A DNA stretch of 9,380 nt. It comes from Planctomycetaceae bacterium (GTDB taxonomy: Bacteria > Planctomycetota > Planctomycetia > Pirellulales > Pirellulaceae). The translations under genes were made by a program, and so were the position numbers. Under the pieces are notes generated by a model. It was not told the origin of the DNA, searched no databases, and saw only the letters and a list, made by a program, of their open reading frames with translations. The stretch covers positions 1 to 9,380 of the forward strand of contig JAKEHX010000639.1 in the NCBI GenBank assembly GCA_022614795.1, written 5' to 3'. Shown here one piece after another: positions 5,619-9,380 of this stretch. How positions within the stretch are numbered: the first letter of the stretch is position 1; every line of letters starts with the position of its first letter.

Positions 5619-6338
5619 CTAGCGCTGGCGATTCCAAGCGTCCTGGGAATATCGGGTGGCTGCAAGCCGCTCGGTTTCGCGAGAAGGCCAGTCGGCCAGC
5701 AGTGCACTCGCTCCCAGCGCGGCCGCCAGTGTCCTTCGAACGGCATCTGCACGGGCGGGGAGATTCGCGACGAACAGGCCGTGGTCGCGACCGACGCGAT
5801 AGTCCGGCTGGCGCGGCGGCATGCGGAGCAGCTCGCCAATCAGCGTCAAGTCGAAGTCGTAGAGCAGCGTGCCGTGGTAAAGCAAATGTTCGCGCTTGCA
5901 GCGCAGGCTGTTGCCCGAAATCTTGCGGCCATCCGCGACTAGGTCGCTGGTGCCGCGATGCTCGGCGGCCAGGCCGAGTGAGGCCAATCCGTCGGCCACG
6001 CGCGACAATACAAACGCGTGCGCCTGGTCAAGCATCCGCAAGGCTGGATGCCGCGCATAGCTGAGCACCACCGCATACATCAGGCATCCTGGCCCGGCGA
6101 CGATTGCCGCTCCGCCGCTCGATCGCCGAAAAATTGGCACGCTTCGGCGGGCGCAAGCGGCGACGTCAACTTCACGCTCCACCTGCGACGATCGTCCGAC
6201 GACGATGAAATAGCTCCGCGGCTCCCACAGCCGCAGCACTTCGTCGCGTCGCGGATCGGCTTCAGCGGCGTCAAGCAGGGCCTCGTCCAAGGCCAGATTC
6301 TCGGCCGGCGTCGGCAGGGTCAGATCGAGCAGTTTCAT
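5619..6338 (-). CDS. Lipoate-protein ligase A / octanoyltransferase family protein
   Basis: A 239-residue protein of the biotin/lipoate ligase fold (LplA/LipM-type). Such enzymes attach lipoate or octanoate to the lysine of lipoyl domains in 2-oxoacid dehydrogenases and the glycine cleavage H protein. It shows the N-terminal PAENLALDEALL (11-22), the acyl-binding motif RRSSGGAAI (71-79) followed by AGPGCLMYAVV (81-91), the lysine motif GRKISGNS (137-144) with K139, and HGTLLYDFDL (155-164). The C-terminal YSQDAWN (230-236) is also usual. The canonical third glycine of RRxSGGG is alanine here. Whether it is an ATP-using ligase or an acyl-ACP transferase cannot be decided; C147 near the lysine motif could matter for the transferase option. 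No clear ribosome site precedes the ATG at 6338. It is upstream of apt on the same strand and divergent from the HEAT-repeat gene. The 90 nt between it and apt show nothing notable. Confidence 0.88.
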   Translation of the reverse strand: MKLLDLTLPTPAENLALDEALLDAAEADPRRDEVLRLWEPRSYFIVVGRSSQVEREVDVAACARRSVPIFRRSSGGAAIVAGPGCLMYAVVLSYARHPALRMLDQAHAFVLSRVADGLASLGLAAEHRGTSDLVADGRKISGNSLRCKREHLLYHGTLLYDFDLTLIGELLRMPPRQPDYRVGRDHGLFVANLPARADAVRRTLAAALGASALLADWPSRETERLAATRYSQDAWNRQR

Positions 6339-6382
6339 GCCGCAAATCGCGAACTGGCCGGGGTTTACGCGGCAGCCGCCCC

Positions 6383-6411
6383 TTGGACGAGTGTGGCGCG
6401 CGTCCTACACT
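6383..6411 (+). promoter_or_regulatory. Candidate promoter of the HEAT-repeat gene
   Basis: TTGGAC (6383-6388) and TACACT (6406-6411) are separated by exactly 17 bp, the ideal housekeeping-sigma spacing. They match three of six and four of six consensus bases. Transcription would start near 6418, leaving a leader of about 27 nt that contains the GGAG ribosome site at 6434-6437. The region is otherwise GC-rich divergent spacer between the lipoate-ligase and HEAT-repeat genes. Confidence 0.3.
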
Positions 6412-6444
6412 TGAAGAGGATACGTCGCGCCGCGGAGTTTTGAT

Positions 6445-7563
6445 ATGGCCTTCCCCGAGTCAGCATCGTCCGAGCCACTGGAGAAGGCCGCGCTTCCGCC
6501 CAGGCGCTCGGTCGAATCGCTCCCGCCGGTCGAAGCCCCCACCGCCACGTTTCTCTTACAGCTGTTCCTGATTCCGCTTTTGATCGTCACGATCGTCGTG
6601 GTGCTGTGGCTCTTGTTCAGCTGGATCGCCCACATGGGCCGCGACAATCCGCAGGAACTGGTGAAAGCACTGGCCAGCGGCAACGACAGCAGTTGGCAGC
6701 GGGCCTATGAGCTGGCCGACCTGCTCCGCAGTCCCGACCCGCGGTACGACTCACTCCGCCGCGATTCGAAGCTTGCCCGCGAGCTGGCGGCCTTTCTCGA
6801 CAAAGACCTGAACGTCGCGGCCAAGGGCGAAGGCGAAGCGGTCCGCGTCAAGCGGCGCATGTTCCTCTGTCGGGCCCTTGGTTCGTTTGAGATCGCCGAC
6901 GGTTTGCCCGTCCTGATGCGGGCTGCCAAAGAGGAACGTGATCCGGTCGAGGTCCAGGTTCGCCTGGCCGCGCTCGAGGCGATTACGACCTTGGCCCATA
7001 ACTGCGGGCCCGCGTCGTTTCAAGAAAACAGCGATCTTATGCAACTGTTGTTGGAGGCCTCGCGCGAGCCGGACGGCGGCGGTCCAGCTCCTTCGACGAC
7101 CAGAGACGGCAAGCCAACGACGTATCGCCCCCATGCGGAGATTCGAGCCGTAGCTGCTTTTGCTCTGGGAGTCATTGGCGGCGACGAGGCCTTGGCCCGG
7201 CTCAAGATCATGCTGGCCAATGCTTATCCCAACGCTCGCTATAACGCTGCGACTGGGCTGGCGCGGCACGGCGATCCGGCGTGCGTGAGCGTGCTCAAGG
7301 AGATGCTCGACCCGGATAACGCCCAGGCGGCCAGCGACGAGAACAACGACCGCGACAAGGACCGCAAGCGGGCGACCGTGCTCATGAACGGCGTGCGGGC
7401 CACGCTGATCTATGCCGAAGCCAATGCTCAAGCGGACAAGGCCGAGCTCAAAGCGGCGCTGAAGTCACTGGCTGATTCACCCCTTACACAAATCCAGACG
7501 GACCGCAGCAAGATTCAAGGGTCGGCGCTGGAAGCGATGCGGCTTATCGACAAGTCACCGTAG
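6445..7563 (+). CDS. Membrane-anchored HEAT-repeat protein
   Basis: A 372-residue protein with a Pro-rich N-terminal tail, one strong membrane helix at about residues 36-63 (TFLLQLFLIPLLIVTIVVVL onward), and a soluble C-terminal domain of helical repeats. HEAT-like helix pairs can be seen at about 137-162, 168-186, 231-257 and 263-288, with the usual A-x-x-A-L-G pattern and intervening glycines (FALGVIGGDEAL, GLARHGDPACVSVL). A hydrophilic loop (207-230) and a charged stretch DENNDRDKDRKRA (298-310) interrupt them. There is no enzymatic motif; a protein-binding scaffold at the cytoplasmic membrane is likely. I recognise the architecture from planctomycete proteins of unknown function. GGAG lies about 7 nt before the ATG. 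The TAG stop is the TAG of a GTAG tetranucleotide that begins the 7560-7630 palindromic element, and the downstream gene is convergent. Confidence 0.85.
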   Translation: MAFPESASSEPLEKAALPPRRSVESLPPVEAPTATFLLQLFLIPLLIVTIVVVLWLLFSWIAHMGRDNPQELVKALASGNDSSWQRAYELADLLRSPDPRYDSLRRDSKLARELAAFLDKDLNVAAKGEGEAVRVKRRMFLCRALGSFEIADGLPVLMRAAKEERDPVEVQVRLAALEAITTLAHNCGPASFQENSDLMQLLLEASREPDGGGPAPSTTRDGKPTTYRPHAEIRAVAAFALGVIGGDEALARLKIMLANAYPNARYNAATGLARHGDPACVSVLKEMLDPDNAQAASDENNDRDKDRKRATVLMNGVRATLIYAEANAQADKAELKAALKSLADSPLTQIQTDRSKIQGSALEAMRLIDKSP

Positions 7564-7630
7564 ACATCACGCTCCGCGTGATGAATCCCTCACGCGGAGC
7601 CGACCCGCGATGCGGGTGCCCCCGGCCTAC
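7560..7630. repeat. Inverted pair of GTAG hairpins between convergent genes, each carrying a stop codon
   Basis: GTAG occurs at both outer ends: on plus at 7560-7563 and on minus at 7630-7627. On plus, GTAG-A is followed by a perfect 8-bp stem CATCACGC-TCC-GCGTGATG (7565-7583). On minus, GTAG is followed by GCCG, a 5-nt bulge, then ACCCGC-ATC-GCGGGT and CGGC (7626-7599). A third pairing, 7571-7581 with 7590-7600, is a perfect 11-bp inverted repeat that competes with the first stem. The HEAT-repeat gene's TAG is 7561-7563 and the methyltransferase's TAG is 7629-7627, so each stop codon comes from a GTAG. The element could end or protect both convergent transcripts. There is no T-tract on either side. 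The layout resembles a REP inverted pair (BIME). Confidence 0.75.
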
Positions 7631-8430
7631 GGTGTCAGACTGCGCCTCGTAAAGTGGTAGAGGAATACCGCCGCAGCCACGGCCACGTTGAGCGAATCGA
7701 TCCCCAGCTGCATCGGGATCGTGATCCGCCGATCGCAAAGCGACTGCCACTGGGGCGCCAGGCCGTGCCCTTCGCTTCCCAACAGCAGGGCCAGCTTCTG
7801 CGGCCGCTGGAAATCGGCGAGCGGCGGAACCGCCGGATCGATCACGGTAGCGGCCAGCAGAAAATCGGCCCGACGCAGCGACTGGAGGTCGTCCGCCAAG
7901 GAGCGCGACTCGACGATGGGCAAGTGCAAAGCTGCACCCATCGACACCCGCAGCACCCGCCTGGAAAACGGATCAGCGCACTGCCTTCCCAAGACCAGGC
8001 CGGCGCATCCGAAGGCGGCGGCGGTGCGGATGATGCTGCCGAGATTGGTCGGGTCATGAACGTCGGGGCAAACGAGAATCGTGGCTTGCGGCGCGGCTTG
8101 GCCAGTGACGTCGCCTACCGCCGGCGAGGGCAACCGCCGGCCGCAGCCTAAAACACCGCGATGGAAATTGAACCCGATCGTCGCTTCCAGCAACTTTCGC
8201 TCGGCAACGTAAATGGGCGTTTCCGGCGGCAATTGCGGCCCCAGGCGCTCGGCCCAGCCGGCTTCGGCCAATAGCGAAGCGACCGGATAACGGCTGGCGA
8301 TCAGACGCTCAGTGACTTTGTCCCCCTCGGCAATGAACAGGCCCGACTGGCGCGTGAGATTGCGCTGGTTCAACTCGCGATACGGCGCCAACCGGGGATC
8401 GTCGACGGAATGGACATCTATGCGAGGCAT
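7627..8430 (-). CDS. SpoU/TrmH-family RNA 2'-O-methyltransferase
   Basis: A 267-residue SPOUT-class (trefoil-knot) methyltransferase using S-adenosylmethionine to methylate a ribose 2'-OH in tRNA or rRNA. The N-terminal substrate-binding part has RQSGLFIAEGDKVTERLIAS (27-46). The three catalytic motifs are complete: motif 1 DPTNLGSIIRTAAAFG (126-141) with N129 and R135, motif 2 LLLGSEGHGL (215-224), and motif 3 ITIPMQLGIDSLNVAVAAAV (236-255) with S246 and N248. The length and the N-terminal segment fit RlmB/TrmH-like proteins, but the target cannot be read from sequence. The ATG at 8430 has only a weak ribosome site. The gene is divergent from the BtpA-family gene, with an AT-rich heptamer repeat between them, and converges on the HEAT-repeat gene. 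Its TAG stop lies in the GTAG end of the 7560-7630 element. Confidence 0.94.
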   Translation of the reverse strand: MPRIDVHSVDDPRLAPYRELNQRNLTRQSGLFIAEGDKVTERLIASRYPVASLLAEAGWAERLGPQLPPETPIYVAERKLLEATIGFNFHRGVLGCGRRLPSPAVGDVTGQAAPQATILVCPDVHDPTNLGSIIRTAAAFGCAGLVLGRQCADPFSRRVLRVSMGAALHLPIVESRSLADDLQSLRRADFLLAATVIDPAVPPLADFQRPQKLALLLGSEGHGLAPQWQSLCDRRITIPMQLGIDSLNVAVAAAVFLYHFTRRSLTP

Positions 8431-8463
8431 GTTTAGTCTTCAACCTGGCGCAGTTCCCAATCC

Positions 8464-8491
8464 GAAATCTGAAATCTGAAATCTAAAATCT
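8464..8491. repeat. Four tandem 7-bp repeats (GAAATCT) in a divergent promoter region
   Basis: Three exact copies of GAAATCT (8464-8484) are followed by AAAATCT (8485-8491). The tract is AT-rich inside a GC-rich genome and fills the middle of the 80-nt gap between the divergently transcribed methyltransferase and BtpA-family genes. TAAAAT at 8484-8489 could serve as a -10 box towards the BtpA gene, but no -35 box is evident. A whole-unit change in copy number would shift promoter spacing by 7 bp. Confidence 0.8.
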
Positions 8492-8510
8492 GAACTCGTT
8501 AGATACGCCC

Positions 8511-9308
8511 ATGCTACTCGACGCCTGGAAATCCGTCCGCTGCCCGCTCATTGGCATGCTTCATCTGCCGCCGCTGCCCGGCTCGCCGCGGGCCGCGCTA
8601 CGGCTGGAGGCGATCCGCGACCATGCGCTGCGCGATGCCGAGTCGCTCACTCGCGGCGGCATCGACGGCATGATGCTCGAAAACTACGGCGATGTGCCGT
8701 TCCCGGCTGGGCGCGTCGAAACGGCGACGGTTGCGGCCATGAAATGGGTGGCCCGCGAGGTACGCAGTGCGTTTGGGCAGACGCCGCTGGGAATCAACGT
8801 GCTGCGCAACGACGGCCTGAGCGCGCTGGCCATTGCCCACGCCGTCGGAGCGAACTTCATCCGCGTCAACGTGCTCTCCGGCGCGCGGCTGACCGACCAG
8901 GGAATCATTCAAGGCATTGCGTACGAGCTCTTGCGTCAGCGCAGCCAGATCGGCGCGATGGCGGTCAAGATTTTGGCCGACGTCGATGTCAAGCATTCCG
9001 TGCCGCTGGCGTCGCGGCTATTAGCCGACGAAGCAGCGGACCTCGTGCATCGGGCGCTGGCCGACGGCCTGATTGTGACGGGCCGGGCGACGGGCCAATC
9101 GGCCGCCTTGTCCGATGTGCGAGAGGTTAAAGGTGCCGCGGCTCGCCGGCCGGTCTTTGTGGGCAGCGGCGTCACCGTCGAGTCGGCGGGCGAACTGGCC
9201 AAGTTCGCCGACGGGATGATCGTCGGCTCGTGGCTCAAGTTCGGTGGCGATGTGGCCAACCCGGTCGATCCGCAGCGGGTGCGCGAGCTAGTGGCCGCAG
9301 TTGCATAG
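8511..9308 (+). CDS. BtpA/SgcQ family protein (TIM-barrel)
   Basis: A 265-residue protein of the BtpA/SgcQ family (COG0434), full length and predicted to form a TIM barrel. Diagnostic segments in order are IGMLHLPPLPGSP (14-26), MLENYGDVPF (55-64), GINVLRND (94-101), FIRVNVLSGA (116-125), ILADVDVKHS (154-163), GLIVTGRATG (186-195), VGSGVT (217-222) and DGMIVGSWLK (234-243). In cyanobacteria BtpA is needed for stable photosystem I; this role cannot apply in a non-photosynthetic planctomycete, and SgcQ-type relatives suggest a sugar- or nucleotide-related enzyme, unproven. There is no membrane helix, so it is probably cytoplasmic or peripheral. The ATG at 8511 has no strong ribosome site. The gene stands alone, divergent from the methyltransferase, with a GTAG hairpin 35 nt after its stop. 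Confidence 0.92.
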   Translation: MLLDAWKSVRCPLIGMLHLPPLPGSPRAALRLEAIRDHALRDAESLTRGGIDGMMLENYGDVPFPAGRVETATVAAMKWVAREVRSAFGQTPLGINVLRNDGLSALAIAHAVGANFIRVNVLSGARLTDQGIIQGIAYELLRQRSQIGAMAVKILADVDVKHSVPLASRLLADEAADLVHRALADGLIVTGRATGQSAALSDVREVKGAAARRPVFVGSGVTVESAGELAKFADGMIVGSWLKFGGDVANPVDPQRVRELVAAVA

Positions 9309-9343
9309 TGTTGCCTTTCGCTCCGAGGTTGTGAATGAATCCC

Positions 9344-9367
9344 GTAGCGGAACTCGCCAGAGTTCCG
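9344..9367 (+). repeat. Third copy of the GTAG palindrome unit, downstream of the BtpA-family gene
   Basis: GTAG (9344-9347) is followed directly by CGGAACTC-GCCA-GAGTTCCG (9348-9367), a perfect 8-bp stem with a 4-nt loop. All 24 positions are identical to the unit at 890-867 on the minus strand, more than 8 kb away, and 22 of 24 match the unit at 827-850. The copies do not share flanking sequence, so the 24-bp unit is what repeats. It begins 35 nt after the BtpA stop and may fold at that transcript's 3' end, but no T-tract follows. Confidence 0.85.
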
Positions 9368-9380
9368 AATCCGCGGAAAA

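Noticed and set aside
8464..8491. CRISPR array or replication-origin iterons
   Set aside because: Units are only 7 bp, directly adjacent with no spacers, and no cas, dnaA or rep gene is present.

Overview
The window looks like chromosomal DNA from a planctomycete, probably Pirellulales-like. The GC content is high. The left end carries an ECF sigma factor, a small three-helix membrane protein and a zinc-ribbon serine/threonine kinase, all on one strand, which is a combination I associate with that phylum. The HEAT-repeat membrane protein and the COG2232-type ATP-grasp protein also fit planctomycete gene families. No rRNA, tRNA, CRISPR array, integrase or transposase gene was seen.

Layout. 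Positions 1-2049 (minus) hold a likely signalling operon, read right to left: ECF sigma factor, three-helix membrane protein, then a membrane-anchored kinase that runs off the left edge. A 119-bp nested inverted repeat (801-919) sits inside this operon. Positions 2146-3513 (minus) encode a glutamate/aspartate-type cation symporter, followed by a GTAG-plus-hairpin element. Positions 3514-3822 have no complete gene; they contain the symporter's upstream region and a coding-like open stretch (3651-3812, plus) that may be a gene remnant. Positions 3823-5001 (plus) encode an ATP-grasp ligase that converges on apt (4998-5528, minus), and the two stop codons share one TTAA. A lipoate-ligase/octanoyltransferase-type gene (5619-6338, minus) lies just upstream of apt. 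A HEAT-repeat membrane protein (6445-7563, plus) converges on a SpoU-type RNA 2'-O-methyltransferase (7627-8430, minus). A BtpA/SgcQ-family TIM-barrel gene (8511-9308, plus) is divergent from the methyltransferase across an AT-rich heptamer repeat.

Apart from the sigma/membrane/kinase operon and perhaps lipoate ligase with apt, the genes are housekeeping or orphan genes with no clear shared pathway. The most interesting layer is non-coding. At least five palindromes at four loci have a GTAG tetranucleotide directly or almost directly 5' of the stem (827-850, 867-890, 2117-2140, 7560-7630, 9344-9367). Two loci are head-to-head pairs, and at 7560-7630 both convergent genes use the TAG of the flanking GTAGs as their stop codons. 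This resembles the REP/BIME elements mobilised by RAYT enzymes in proteobacteria. The family link is inferred from architecture and needs a genome-wide count.
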